Positions 38,259 through 47,671 of a DNA stretch of 64,000 nt are shown piece after piece. A model generated the notes under the pieces. It was given only the letters and a program-made list of their open reading frames with translations. It was not told the DNA's origin and made no database searches. Numbering within the stretch: the stretch's first letter is position 1; each line of letters starts with the position of its first letter. The DNA lies in contig JANPBT010000060.1 in the NCBI GenBank assembly GCA_031430575.1, positions 62,001-126,000 on the forward strand, written 5' to 3'. Both the position numbers and the translations under genes were made by a program. The DNA comes from JANMDS01 sp031430575. GTDB lineage: Bacteria > Pseudomonadota > Gammaproteobacteria > Burkholderiales > Casimicrobiaceae.

Positions 38259-41018
38259 CTACAACCCTAGCTTTTTCTTTATCGAAGCCAGCTCGCGCTG
38301 TACCGCGTCGTTCGCAAGCTTAAGCGCTGCAATCTCAGCGCCTTGCGCAACGATGCGACTATCTTTCGCCTTACTCCGCACTGATTCGGCGTCAAGCTTT
38401 TGATTCAAACCTTGAATAGCGGCGAGAGCTACGCCTTGGGCATCAATCGTCCCGATGCCTTTATCGTCGATGCCCAGCCCAAACGCGGCGTGAAAGTCTT
38501 GCGCCATCGGTCCGATGCGTTTTATCTTGCCACCCTCGGCAATGTAATTCCAAGTTGTGACCGGCAGCGCCAAAACCTTCTTGAGAATCTGGCGGGTATC
38601 GATTGAACGAAAATTTTCTTTCTTGTTGCGATCAGAGCTCGGCGTCCAAACTCCACCGAATGACAGATAAGCGCCGCTCTGTGTAGCAATAATTTTTCCG
38701 GTTTCGAAGTTCCCAAACTTAATCCAGTTCGTACCGTTGCCACTCCCATCCTGAGTATTGAAATCTAGTACCAGACCTTTGTCAGCGCCTATCTTGATTG
38801 TGTTTGCGGCACCGCCGCAGCCGTAAGTCGTATCTGTGCTCCAGAAACTAAAGACTGCGCATTTCGAACCGTTGGCTAACGCGGAACGGCCTGCGGCAAA
38901 GCTGTTTTGTCCGCTCGCGGTATTGGCGTATCCACCTGCGACAGAACTATTGTGTCCGCTTGCAATATTCAAACCCCCTCCCAAAACCGAACTACCGATT
39001 CCTCCTGAAGAATTGGAGTCTCCACCCGACACCACGCTATGTTCACCGGAAGCTCTATTGTTGTTGCCTCCGGCGACAACACTGAGTTCCCCGTTTGCAA
39101 AATTCGCCTGGCCTCCGCTTACTGTGCTGGTGTAGGACGTTGCGGTGTTAACCGCGCCACCAGCAACCACACTATATTGGCCTTGGGCTTGATTACCAAG
39201 ACCCCCGCCCACCACGCTAAAAGATGCTCCAGCCCGATTTCCACAAAAACGCGTAAAAGTACCTGTCGATGGTTCGAAGCAATCAATAGAGTTTTGCCCC
39301 CCTCCCGTGACTACACTGCCGACAGCTTGCGCACTGTTGGCTCTTCCTCCGCCAACCGTGCTCCCCTCGCCTTCGGCGGAATTGGCGGTGCCGCCGCCCA
39401 CAGCAGCGTAAGCGCGAGCAGCATTGAAACTACCGCCAGCAATCGTGCTTTCGATTCCTAAAGCGTGATTGTTAATGCCACCTCCGATCGACGCGTTGTT
39501 TGCAGCGATCCAGTTGCTAATAACCAAATTGGTTCCGGGTCGATGCGCGCCCCCACCCGCGATCGTCGCGCCAATCACGTTAGCATCGACAGAGTTGAAC
39601 CCGCTGCCGTTCACAACGTTCGGCGAAGCGAAGGTCGCGCCCGCCGCCTGCGTAACCCGCAGCCCGTCGCCATTCCCGGTTAAGAGATTAATCGCATCGC
39701 CACCACTTCGAACCGTCAATGGTTGCGCATCAGTGGTCCCGATCACCCCAGGGGCGCCAAACGCATTGCCGCCTTGTGTCCAGGCGTTGGTCGCGCCTGC
39801 ACTGGTGTTATCCGCTGCGCAAGCCCAAGCGCTACCATTCCATTTCGCAATCTGATTGGCTGCGCAGGCCGTGGTCGGTAAGAGTTGCGTGCCAGCCAAA
39901 CCAATCGCGCCAGTCGTCGTGATTGGGCCGCCGGTCAGTCCGCTTCCGGTCGCGATATTAGTTACCGTGCCGGTGCCGCCCGCGCCGGTGCCTTGCAAAT
40001 CATTCTGACATTCCCACAGCGTTGATGCAGAGTTGAATTTCGCGACTTGCCCGTTGGCGCAGGCTTGCGGCAGTTTGTACGTCAGCGCAATGGCTAACGC
40101 AGCTACGCCACTGGTGCTGCCCCCGGTTAATCCACTTCCCGCTGCGGCGGTGGTGATTTCGGTGATGTCGCCAATCACACCACCGGGGGCCTTGAAGTAG
40201 CCGTTGATGTCCACCTTAATGTGGGTGCTGCCCGCCGATTGCAATTGCATTTGCCCTGCCGCAGAAAGCGGAATCGCTGATGCGCCGCTGCCGTAGTTCG
40301 CGGGCACGCTCCAGCTAACCACTGCGCTACTGGCCGTGCCGCCCGTTTTACCGGCAAAGACGACACCGCCTGCGGAGGGAATATTCTCAATGGTGAATTG
40401 CGCGCTCACCGCTTGCGCGCCAGCGGGGATCGTGCAATTGCCAGTGACTTGGATATTGCGAATGGCGTAGCCGCTTGCAAGTGAAGGGCCACCAATCGGC
40501 GGTGCGGGCGAAACACCCGAGCGCGTATCCATCAAATTGCAGGGAGTGATCGGGGTGTAAACCAAATCAATTGCAGTATCACCTAGGGCTTTGGCGATGT
40601 CGGAGATGGGTGCAACTTCAAATACCTGCGGCGCAGAATTAAAAGGATTGAGCAGCAATTTTGGGCTGATCTCTCTACTGTTGATAACTTCGAGCACACC
40701 GTCAAATGAGCCTGATAGATTCGCCGCAAGCAGTTGATCAGCGCGTAAGCCCATCAATTTAGATTTAAACGATTCAATCTGCGCCGCAGGTATTTCTCTG
40801 CCCCACAAGGCGATGACCTTTTCAATCACGGCGCCGCGGTTAAGGTCGACTTGCAGAAGGGCGTCAGGGTTGTACCGGGCGGACGAATTTGCGTGCGCTG
40901 CAGGTGTGGCGATGGCGGTTGCTGCGACCGCAGTGAGCGCGACGGCGCGAAGAGAAACGCTTCTTCGTCTAATCCAACGCGGCCAGACTGTAGCATTTGA
41001 GAGGGAGGTTGTTTGCAT
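38259..41018 (-). CDS. Array paralogue A: exported head-repeat protein with peptidase_S74 C-terminus (919 aa)
   Basis: Signal peptide (~20-45), the family N-terminal domain (PDALLQVDLN...FDGVLEVI, ~51-111), the PCNLMDTR...INGYF beta-sandwich (~154-275), and two tail-fibre-like stretches with GTVTNIATGSGLTGGPITTTG. A long head of ~14-16-residue repeats follows (GGYANTASGQNSFAAG type, ~530-745). The last ~125 residues are S74: SSDRNKKE, IGPMAQDFHAAFGLGIDD, and the coiled coil ending ELASIKKKLGL. S74 domains trimerise their host and then cut themselves off. There is no beta-barrel anchor. ATG 41018 has GGAGAAAATA upstream. Repeat cores at 40779-40789 (IPAAQI) and 40626-40636 (SAPQV). Confidence 0.88.
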   Translation of the reverse strand: MQTTSLSNATVWPRWIRRRSVSLRAVALTAVAATAIATPAAHANSSARYNPDALLQVDLNRGAVIEKVIALWGREIPAAQIESFKSKLMGLRADQLLAANLSGSFDGVLEVINSREISPKLLLNPFNSAPQVFEVAPISDIAKALGDTAIDLVYTPITPCNLMDTRSGVSPAPPIGGPSLASGYAIRNIQVTGNCTIPAGAQAVSAQFTIENIPSAGGVVFAGKTGGTASSAVVSWSVPANYGSGASAIPLSAAGQMQLQSAGSTHIKVDINGYFKAPGGVIGDITEITTAAAGSGLTGGSTSGVAALAIALTYKLPQACANGQVAKFNSASTLWECQNDLQGTGAGGTGTVTNIATGSGLTGGPITTTGAIGLAGTQLLPTTACAANQIAKWNGSAWACAADNTSAGATNAWTQGGNAFGAPGVIGTTDAQPLTVRSGGDAINLLTGNGDGLRVTQAAGATFASPNVVNGSGFNSVDANVIGATIAGGGAHRPGTNLVISNWIAANNASIGGGINNHALGIESTIAGGSFNAARAYAAVGGGTANSAEGEGSTVGGGRANSAQAVGSVVTGGGQNSIDCFEPSTGTFTRFCGNRAGASFSVVGGGLGNQAQGQYSVVAGGAVNTATSYTSTVSGGQANFANGELSVVAGGNNNRASGEHSVVSGGDSNSSGGIGSSVLGGGLNIASGHNSSVAGGYANTASGQNSFAAGRSALANGSKCAVFSFWSTDTTYGCGGAANTIKIGADKGLVLDFNTQDGSGNGTNWIKFGNFETGKIIATQSGAYLSFGGVWTPSSDRNKKENFRSIDTRQILKKVLALPVTTWNYIAEGGKIKRIGPMAQDFHAAFGLGIDDKGIGTIDAQGVALAAIQGLNQKLDAESVRSKAKDSRIVAQGAEIAALKLANDAVQRELASIKKKLGL

Positions 41019-41095
41019 TATTTTCTCCAAGATTCCCAGCGCACCCCGACAAGGGCGCAGCATTCTTGAAGATTACCCACAAATCGCGCAGTAGT

Positions 41096-41120
41096 CATCC
41101 CCCAAATTGCCCATATTTGG
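41096..41120. promoter_or_regulatory. Array upstream box (gene A)
   Basis: CATCCCCCAAATT...ATATTTGGG, ~80 bases before the start of gene A. Further out is AAACCCTTAAATTTCG, shared with genes C and D. Confidence 0.5.
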
Positions 41121-41170
41121 GTTTGCAAACCCTTAAATTTCGCCATCACAATCGATTGCAATATATCAAC

Positions 41171-41217
41171 AAAAAATCTGCGCCGCAGGTATCTCACGGA
41201 CCCTGCGGCGCAGTTTT
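41171..41217 (-). terminator. Repeat-built hairpin after gene B
   Basis: CTGCGCCGCAGG (41178-41189) pairs with CCTGCGGCGCAG (41202-41213), flanked by A and T runs. It lies downstream of gene B on the minus strand. Confidence 0.75.
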
Positions 41218-41297
41218 AAAAAAATAATTATGAAAATAGTTAAAAAAAAGTAACGCGCGACGCGAGGCTGAGCGCCCCGCATCGTCGTGGGCAAACG

Positions 41298-43169
41298 TTA
41301 CATCCCAAGCTTACGCTTAATCGCGGCGAGCTCGCGCTCAAGCTTATTAATGCGCGCGTCTTTTTCTTTCACGACTTCGCTCAAGCCTTTGATCGCGGTG
41401 AGCGCTACGCCGCTGGCATCAATGAGTGAAATTGATTTGTCGTCGTAGCCGACGTTAAAGGCTTTTTTGAAATCTTGCGCAACGGGGCCGATATGGCGCA
41501 CTCCGCTTTCTTTCTCAGCGTTGTACATCCAAGTCGAAATTGGCAGAGCTGCGACTTTGGCTAAGATTGCTTTCGCATTAACGCTGGAGAAGGCAGATTT
41601 TGAGGCGCGGTCAGAGGTCGGGGTGAAGCTCAGCGCGCGGACGTTGCCAGTCACGGTTGCCGAGCCGGCGCCATTTTGAATCGTGGCGAGGATGTTGCCG
41701 CCACCAGCGTCAGGATTGCCAGTTCCCACAGCATGATTACCGCCCTGAAAAAATGCGATCAAGCTGTTGGTTCGCATGTAGGCGACCGAGTTTTGCCCAC
41801 CAAGACCCTGCCCAGTAGTACCTCGAAAACGGATTTGCTGCTCGGTTGGGGAGGTATTAGGAAAGATAAGCGATGGTCCGCGCGTTAACTGCATCATCAC
41901 GGTGCCACCCGCTCCTGCGTCAAAGTCAGTATCGCTATGCGTACCACCTTCAAACCAAGCGAAGCCGCCCGTTCCTCCAGCACTCACGGTGCTATCGGTG
42001 CGGAAATACTGCGTACCCGCTTGCACGCCGATGCCATATTGATCTGTGCTGCCCCAGAGATTAATCATCTGCCGGGTTTGTGAGCCAAAGCTGAGCGCGC
42101 CTTGTGTGTTTACTTTGAGATCTCCGTTAGCATAAACCGCAGCCCCAGCGCCGATCGGAGCGCTTGCATAAACGCCGTAACCATCCGCACCTGCAGTACC
42201 ATAGACACCAAAGCCGCCGCCAGCATGCGAGCCGTATACGCCGATGCCACCGGTACCTGTGCTCGTTGATTGCCCTCTGAGCGCTGTGCTCCCACCAGTT
42301 GTACTGGTATTGGTGACATGAAACACATTACCACCGGAAACGCTATTGGTGATATTTCCGCGGGTGACGGGGAGGAAATAGCCATTGACATCAACCTTGA
42401 TTTGCGTTGCCCCCGCCGATTGCAGCTGCATCTGCCCCGAAGCTGAAATCGGAATCGCCGATGCCCCGCTGCCGTAGTTAGCGGGCACGCTCCAACTCAC
42501 CACGGCGCTACTGGCCGTGCCACCGGTTTTACCGGCGAATACGACGCCGCCAGCAGAGGGAATGTTCTCAATCGTAAATTGTGCGCTGACCGCTTGCGCC
42601 CCAGCCGGTATGCCGCAATTGCCAGTCACTTGGATATTTCGAATGGCATAGCCTGCCACGAGTGCGGGCGCACCGATCGGTGGCGCTGGCACAACGCCGG
42701 GGCGCGTATCCATCAAATTACACGGCGTAATCGGGGTGTAAACCAAATCGATGGCACCGTCGCCCAAGGCTTTGGCAACGTCGGAGGTAAGCGCACCTTC
42801 TAATACCTGCGGCGCAGAATTAAAGGTATTAAGGAGTAATCTTGGATGGGTCTCGCGCGCGCTCAAGACTTCGAGCACACCGTCAAATGAGCCCGATAAG
42901 TTTGCAGCGAGCAGATGATCAGCGCGTAAGCCCGCGAGCTTTGATTTAAACGATTCCAGCTGCGCCGCTGGTATTTCTTTGCCCCACGAAGCAACGATTT
43001 TTTCAATCACTGCGCTGCGGTTAAGGTCAACTTGCAGTAGCGCATCGGGTTGCAGAGCCGTCGGCGACGCAGCGGCAGCCGCTGCACTGCTCGCGGCGAG
43101 CATCGTCGCCAGCGCGATTTTCAATCGCCGGTAAATAGGGTGTTGATCAAAAGCAAATGCGTTTCTCAT
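41298..43169 (-). CDS. Array paralogue B: exported S74 protein with Gly-rich GVYG repeats (623 aa)
   Basis: It shares the signal peptide, N-terminal domain (PDALLQVDLNRSAVIEKI...GVLEVL) and DTR...VNGYF domain with gene A. The middle differs: instead of N/A-S-G head repeats it has GIGVYGSHAGGGFGVYGTAG-type repeats, another beta-rich module often paired with S74. The C-terminal S74 motif is TSDRASKS, followed by HIGPVAQDFKKAFNVGYDDKSI and a coiled coil ending IKRKLGM. Here Ser follows Lys where sister proteins have Lys-Lys or Lys-Glu. The internal repeat at the IPAAQ position has one core mismatch (42960-42970); 42807-42817 is exact (SAPQV). Confidence 0.87.
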   Translation of the reverse strand: MRNAFAFDQHPIYRRLKIALATMLAASSAAAAAASPTALQPDALLQVDLNRSAVIEKIVASWGKEIPAAQLESFKSKLAGLRADHLLAANLSGSFDGVLEVLSARETHPRLLLNTFNSAPQVLEGALTSDVAKALGDGAIDLVYTPITPCNLMDTRPGVVPAPPIGAPALVAGYAIRNIQVTGNCGIPAGAQAVSAQFTIENIPSAGGVVFAGKTGGTASSAVVSWSVPANYGSGASAIPISASGQMQLQSAGATQIKVDVNGYFLPVTRGNITNSVSGGNVFHVTNTSTTGGSTALRGQSTSTGTGGIGVYGSHAGGGFGVYGTAGADGYGVYASAPIGAGAAVYANGDLKVNTQGALSFGSQTRQMINLWGSTDQYGIGVQAGTQYFRTDSTVSAGGTGGFAWFEGGTHSDTDFDAGAGGTVMMQLTRGPSLIFPNTSPTEQQIRFRGTTGQGLGGQNSVAYMRTNSLIAFFQGGNHAVGTGNPDAGGGNILATIQNGAGSATVTGNVRALSFTPTSDRASKSAFSSVNAKAILAKVAALPISTWMYNAEKESGVRHIGPVAQDFKKAFNVGYDDKSISLIDASGVALTAIKGLSEVVKEKDARINKLERELAAIKRKLGM

Positions 43170-43249
43170 GGATTCTCCGTTTTTAGTAGATGTGCGCAGA
43201 ATGACTTACGCGAACGGACAAACGATATTCCCACGGAATATAAAAAACC

Positions 43250-43267
43250 ATCCCCCAAATGGGGGAT
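43250..43267. promoter_or_regulatory. Array upstream box (gene B)
   Basis: ATCCCCC-AAAT-GGGGGAT, a 7-4-7 inverted repeat 81 bases before the gene B start. Confidence 0.55.
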
Positions 43268-43396
43268 TGGCATCTGCATCAGCCCGGCATCGCCTGCGAT
43301 GCGTAGGGGGCGCGGGTGTCGGTCGTTACTTCATCGTAAAACGCGCACAACGAAAAACGAAGTGCGCGTGCTTGGAAAACTAACGTAAGCTGAAGC

Positions 43397-44500
43397 CTAT
43401 CGACCCGGAATGAAGCAGCATTTTGAAGATCCGCGGCCTGTGAACCCTGTGCCTCCGACGTACCATTCGCAACGTCCAGCTACCGTACTTGGCGAGAGTT
43501 CAAACGGGCCGCTTGATTGCAAGTAGTTGCCCGCGACGTTACCACCTGCGGTCGTGTAGCAAGAGGTCGCGACCAATTCTCTGCCGGGAGTGCAGCTAGG
43601 GGTTGTTACCGCGTTATAACCGGATCCCGCTGCAAAACTAGTCGCTTGAAACCACCACTCGCAGGAAAGTGATGTTGCAAAAGGTCGCGCGAAATAACCG
43701 TTAACGTTAACCACCACCTGGGTTGATCCTGCCGATTGCAGCTGCATCTGGCCAGCGGCTGAAATCGGGATTGCGGCCGATCCACTGGCGTAATTTGATG
43801 GTGAGCTCCAGCTCACCACTGAGCTGCCGCCGGAGACGCCGCTTTTACCTGCAAACAATACACCGCCGGTCGATGGGATATTTTCAACCGTAAACTGGGC
43901 ACTCACCGCTTCTGCCGCGGAGGGAATCCCGCAATTGCCTGAGACCTGAATATTTCGGATGGCGTATCCCGACAAAAGGCTTGGCCCACCAATCGGTGGC
44001 GCTGGCGAGACCCCAGGGCGCGTATCCATGAGTAAGCAAGGGTTGATCGGGTAATAGACTAAATCTTGACCACTATCGCCGAGCGCTTTGCTTTTATCGG
44101 CTTGCGCAAGCGCCTCTAGTGCCGTTGGATGTTGAGTCGCGGTCACATGGACCGCGCCGCCATGCGATGAAATCACTTCCAACACACCCTCAAAAGAGCC
44201 TGAGAGATTTGCCGCAAGCAAATGATCAGCGCGTAATTTACCGAGCTTTGCCTTTAAGTCTGCAATCTGAATCGCGGGTATTTCTTTACTCCAAGCCGCC
44301 ACAATGCGCTCGACGACGGCCTCACGCGTGAGATCAATTGCGAGCAAAGCATCTGGTCGCGATTGCAACGCGAATTGACCGAGCTCTTGCGGCGGCATCG
44401 GCTGCGCTTGCGCGCTCAAACTCGCAATAATTGCGGTCAATACGGCGGCTAATGGGCGAGCCACTGGCGAGGCTGGATGGAATGAGGCATTTTTTCGCAT
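43397..44500 (-). CDS. Array paralogue C: short member with swapped Cys-rich C-terminus (367 aa)
   Basis: Residues 1-~275 follow the family: signal peptide, PDALLAIDLTREAVVERIVAAW...FEGVLEVI, then PCLLMDTRPG...VNVNGYF. After FARPF the sequence diverges completely. There are no head repeats and no S74, but a ~90-residue domain with six or more Cys (SCEWWFQATSF, SCTPGRELVATSC, RCEWYVGGTGF, SKCCFIPGR). Paired CEW motifs suggest two related disulphide-stabilised halves. The IPAAQI site is IPAIQI, with the DNA repeat degraded. ATG 44500 has ACGGAGAT upstream. Confidence 0.82.
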   Translation of the reverse strand: MRKNASFHPASPVARPLAAVLTAIIASLSAQAQPMPPQELGQFALQSRPDALLAIDLTREAVVERIVAAWSKEIPAIQIADLKAKLGKLRADHLLAANLSGSFEGVLEVISSHGGAVHVTATQHPTALEALAQADKSKALGDSGQDLVYYPINPCLLMDTRPGVSPAPPIGGPSLLSGYAIRNIQVSGNCGIPSAAEAVSAQFTVENIPSTGGVLFAGKSGVSGGSSVVSWSSPSNYASGSAAIPISAAGQMQLQSAGSTQVVVNVNGYFARPFATSLSCEWWFQATSFAAGSGYNAVTTPSCTPGRELVATSCYTTAGGNVAGNYLQSSGPFELSPSTVAGRCEWYVGGTGFTGRGSSKCCFIPGR

Positions 44501-44672
44501 GATAAATCTCCGTTTTCTGAAAGGGGGGGGCGATTCGTGAATCCACTGGATATGGCAATTAAATCTTCCGTTGGCTTACGATCACATGTCTAGACTTTAG
44601 GCCTCGCAGACAATCCTCGCATCCATACAATTGCCTATTTTTCAATCTGAAACCCTTAAATTTCGTTTTTCG

Positions 44673-44718
44673 AAAAAACTGCGCTGTAGGTACTTTTTGC
44701 ACCTGCAGCGCAGTTTTT
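44673..44718 (-). terminator. Repeat-derived hairpin after gene D
   Basis: AAAAAACTGCGCTGTAGGTAC and GCACCTGCAGCGCAGTTTTT around a T-rich loop, ~57 bases past the stop of gene D; the arms carry compensated changes from the repeat consensus. Confidence 0.7.
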
Positions 44719-44774
44719 AAAAAATTCAGCTGAAATAACAAGCTCGCGCGGTGCAATCCGCCTGCTTTATCGAT

Positions 44775-47378
44775 TCAAAGTCCGAGCTTTTTCTTGATGG
44801 CGGTGAGCTCAGTTTTGAGTGCATCAATTTCGGAGGCTTTTTTCTCCAAAGCCGAAATCTTCGCGTCTTTTGATTTACTGTCACCCGCGAGCTTTGCGAC
44901 TTCACTTTGCAGCTTTTGATTCAACCCCTGAATCGCAGCAAACGCAACACCTTGGGCATCCACCGAGTTAATCGCTTTATCCGTTTTGCCCAGATTAAAG
45001 GCTTTGAAAAAATCTTGCGACATCGGGCCCATTTGCTGCACGCCAGTGCCGATCATCGACCAAGTAGACACCGGCATAGCGAGCAGCCGATCCAGCACTT
45101 GCCGCGGCTTAATCGCGTGAATCCCTTCTTTCACCGCCCGGTCGCTCGCGCAGGCCCAGCCCGTCCCCCCGGAGCCAAGCGTACAACCCGATGTCGGAGA
45201 ACCGCTCGCACCGATGCCGCTCACGAAATAAAAACCACCGGTTGCGCGCACGTTAAACGTATTCGCTTGCAAACCCGGCGCTCCCCACGCCCCGAGCGTT
45301 TCGGGGTTGAAATCAAAATCCCTATTATCTGACCAGACAAACTGACCATCGCGGGTAGCTTTGGCTCGATAGCCGAGAGCGAAACTGGCTCTGCCAGTGG
45401 CGATCGCTAAATAGCCCGCTGCGAAACTAGTCGATCCGATGGCTTCATTTTGAAAACCACCCGGAACGGTGCTCCAAAACCCGGATGCCACATTGCTCGC
45501 ACCGCCGCTGACCACGCTGCTATATGCGCTAGCGGTGTTTTGGTATCCACCACCAACCGCGCTGACAACGCGGTCTGTGCCATTCGTTCCTTCAGCCGAA
45601 TTTAGCTCTCCCCCTGCGACCACACTTCCAATTCCGAATGCGCGGTTGTTCCTTCCTCCTCCTACCGAACTGTCCTCTCCTAGGGCTCGGTTATCGGCTC
45701 CACCGCCTACCGCGCCAGAAGTGCCCGATGCCGAATTCCTGAGCCCACCTGCCACCACTCCACCAAAACCGGTGACCTTGTTAGTTTTTCCGCCGCTCAC
45801 AGTCCCAAAATCTGCAAGCACCTCATGTCGATCCGGTTGTGCACCACCGGCCACATTTGCGCTGCCACCACCGGCAATAGTCGCGCCTTTCACACCTAAG
45901 CCTACGCTGTTGTAAGCGGCGCCCGAGAGAATATTGGGTGAGGAAACGCCTGCCACCACCACGTCTTGAATCCTCACCCTTGCGCTGCCTAAACCGGCGC
46001 TCATGATTAAATTGTCCCCGTTCGTTTCCACGCGTAGTGTTTGCCCATCGGTCACGCTCAATATTCCAATCGTCCCAAACGCATTCCCTCCTTGCACCCA
46101 AGCATTTGCCGCTCCGCCAGTGCTAGTCGCATCTGCCGCGCAAGCCCAAGCGCTGCCGCTCCACTTCGGGATCTGGTTTGCCGCGCAGGCGGTAGTGGGC
46201 ATGAGCTGGGTTGAGGCTAAGCTAATCGTCCCCGTAGTCGTAATCGGCCCGCCGGTCAATCCCGAGCCGGTTGCGATGTTGGTCACCGTGCCCGTGCCGC
46301 CGCCCGTGCCCACGGTGTCGTTGGCGCATTCCCATAATCCGCTGCCGGTGTTGAACTTAGCCACTTGTTGATTAGCGCAGGTTTGCGGTAGTTTGAATGT
46401 CGATGCTAATGCGAGATTGGCTGCGCCACTCGTGACCCCTCCCGTTAAGCCAGAGCCTGCTGTGGTTTGGATTTCGGTGATGTCTCCAATCGCGCCGCTG
46501 GGGGCGGCAAAGTATCCGTTGAGATCGACTTTGATGTGGGTGGCACCTGCCGATTGCAGTTGCATTTGCCCTGCCGCCGACAGCGGGATGGCAGAAGCGC
46601 CACTGCCGTAGTTTGCCGGTACGCTCCAGCTGACCACGGCGCTGCTGGCAGTGCCGCCACTCTTTCCGGCAAAGATAACGCCGCCCGCGGAGGGGATGTT
46701 TTCAATCGTGAATTGGGCGCTAACGGCTTGTGCGCCTGCGGGCACACCGCAATTTCCCGTGACTTGGATATTTCGAATGGCATAACCAACAACCAAGGCG
46801 GGCCCTGCGATGGGCGGAGCAGGAGAGACGCCGGGGCGGGTGTCCATCAGATTGCAGGGGGTGATGGGGGTATAGACTAAGTCTTTATCTAGATCGCCCA
46901 AGGCTTTTTGAATATCGGATACTTGCGCATTGTCGATAATGTGTAGCGCTACGTTCGCCGCGTTAAAGATTTGTTTTGCGGGTCGCGTTTGATTGTTGAG
47001 CACTTCCAGCACACCATCGAACGAGCCTGAGAGGTTGGCGGCGAGGAGATGATCTGCTCTTAACGCTGCAAGCTTGGCTTTAAAGGATGCAATCTGCGCC
47101 GCAGGTAGTTCTGCACTCCAATTGGTGACAATTTTTTCAATCACGGCGCCGCGGTTTAAGTCTATCTGCAGGAGAGCGTCGGGCTTGGTGAGCGGGGTTG
47201 ATGCTTGCGTTGCCGAAGCTAGTGTTGCCAACACAAACGTGGCGCTGGCGACGATGAGGCTGAAATTTTTCAGCGCGAAATTGCTGGCACTTATCCTCGT
47301 AGGTCGGTCAGGCTGCCCGGGTTGCAGTAGGGCTTTAGCTAAGGGCTGATTTTTTTTAACTGGCATCGGGGATTTCAT
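44775..47378 (-). CDS. Array paralogue D: head-repeat S74 protein (867 aa)
   Basis: ATG 47378 is chosen (CAGGAGAGC just upstream); ATG 47426 adds 16 residues. The long N-terminus precedes a hydrophobic signal (FSLIVASATFVLATLASATQA), then PDALLQIDLNRGAVIEKI, the DTR...LNGYF domain and the same GTVTNIATGSGLTGGPITTTG stretch as gene A. Head repeats (GGGRNNRAFGIGSVVAGG type) and SFALGYRAKATRDGQFVWSDN follow. S74 is ASDRAVKE with QQMGPMSQDFFKAFNLG. The final coiled coil is long (LQSEVAKLAGDSKSKDAKISALEKKASEIDAL...IKKKLGL). Repeat core 47094-47104 (LPAAQI). A and D are the closest pair in layout. Confidence 0.88.
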   Translation of the reverse strand: MKSPMPVKKNQPLAKALLQPGQPDRPTRISASNFALKNFSLIVASATFVLATLASATQASTPLTKPDALLQIDLNRGAVIEKIVTNWSAELPAAQIASFKAKLAALRADHLLAANLSGSFDGVLEVLNNQTRPAKQIFNAANVALHIIDNAQVSDIQKALGDLDKDLVYTPITPCNLMDTRPGVSPAPPIAGPALVVGYAIRNIQVTGNCGVPAGAQAVSAQFTIENIPSAGGVIFAGKSGGTASSAVVSWSVPANYGSGASAIPLSAAGQMQLQSAGATHIKVDLNGYFAAPSGAIGDITEIQTTAGSGLTGGVTSGAANLALASTFKLPQTCANQQVAKFNTGSGLWECANDTVGTGGGTGTVTNIATGSGLTGGPITTTGTISLASTQLMPTTACAANQIPKWSGSAWACAADATSTGGAANAWVQGGNAFGTIGILSVTDGQTLRVETNGDNLIMSAGLGSARVRIQDVVVAGVSSPNILSGAAYNSVGLGVKGATIAGGGSANVAGGAQPDRHEVLADFGTVSGGKTNKVTGFGGVVAGGLRNSASGTSGAVGGGADNRALGEDSSVGGGRNNRAFGIGSVVAGGELNSAEGTNGTDRVVSAVGGGYQNTASAYSSVVSGGASNVASGFWSTVPGGFQNEAIGSTSFAAGYLAIATGRASFALGYRAKATRDGQFVWSDNRDFDFNPETLGAWGAPGLQANTFNVRATGGFYFVSGIGASGSPTSGCTLGSGGTGWACASDRAVKEGIHAIKPRQVLDRLLAMPVSTWSMIGTGVQQMGPMSQDFFKAFNLGKTDKAINSVDAQGVAFAAIQGLNQKLQSEVAKLAGDSKSKDAKISALEKKASEIDALKTELTAIKKKLGL

Positions 47379-47556
47379 ATGCTCTCCTGTTGTCGATAGT
47401 TTGCACGCCGTGTCTGCACGCCGCAAACCTTGCTTTGCAAGTTAGCGCATTCAATCCAACAAAACATCCCCCAAAACCCTCATATTTCGATTTGCAAACC
47501 CTTATATTTCGGCATCGAAAATGCTGCGCCGCAACAATGTTGGTAAATCTAGAGCC

Positions 47557-47604
47557 AAAAAAACTGCACTGCCCGTACAAAAAATACCTGCAGCGCAGTT
47601 ATTT
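47557..47604 (-). terminator. Imperfect repeat-derived hairpin after gene E
   Basis: AAACTGCACTGC and GCAGCGCAGTT, with A-run (47557-47563). It is downstream of gene E (stop 47672) on the minus strand. Confidence 0.55.
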
Positions 47605-47671
47605 GAGGATGAACGACGCGTTGAGCTGCGGTGGGCTGCGACTGGGAACCCGCCTGCTCAACGCGCTCAGC

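Noticed and set aside
45469..45915. Plus-strand open frame rich in Pro/Leu opposite gene D (similar ones opposite A, G, H and I)
   Set aside because: These are antisense shadows of the Gly/Ser/Ala-rich head repeats, without ribosome-binding sites.
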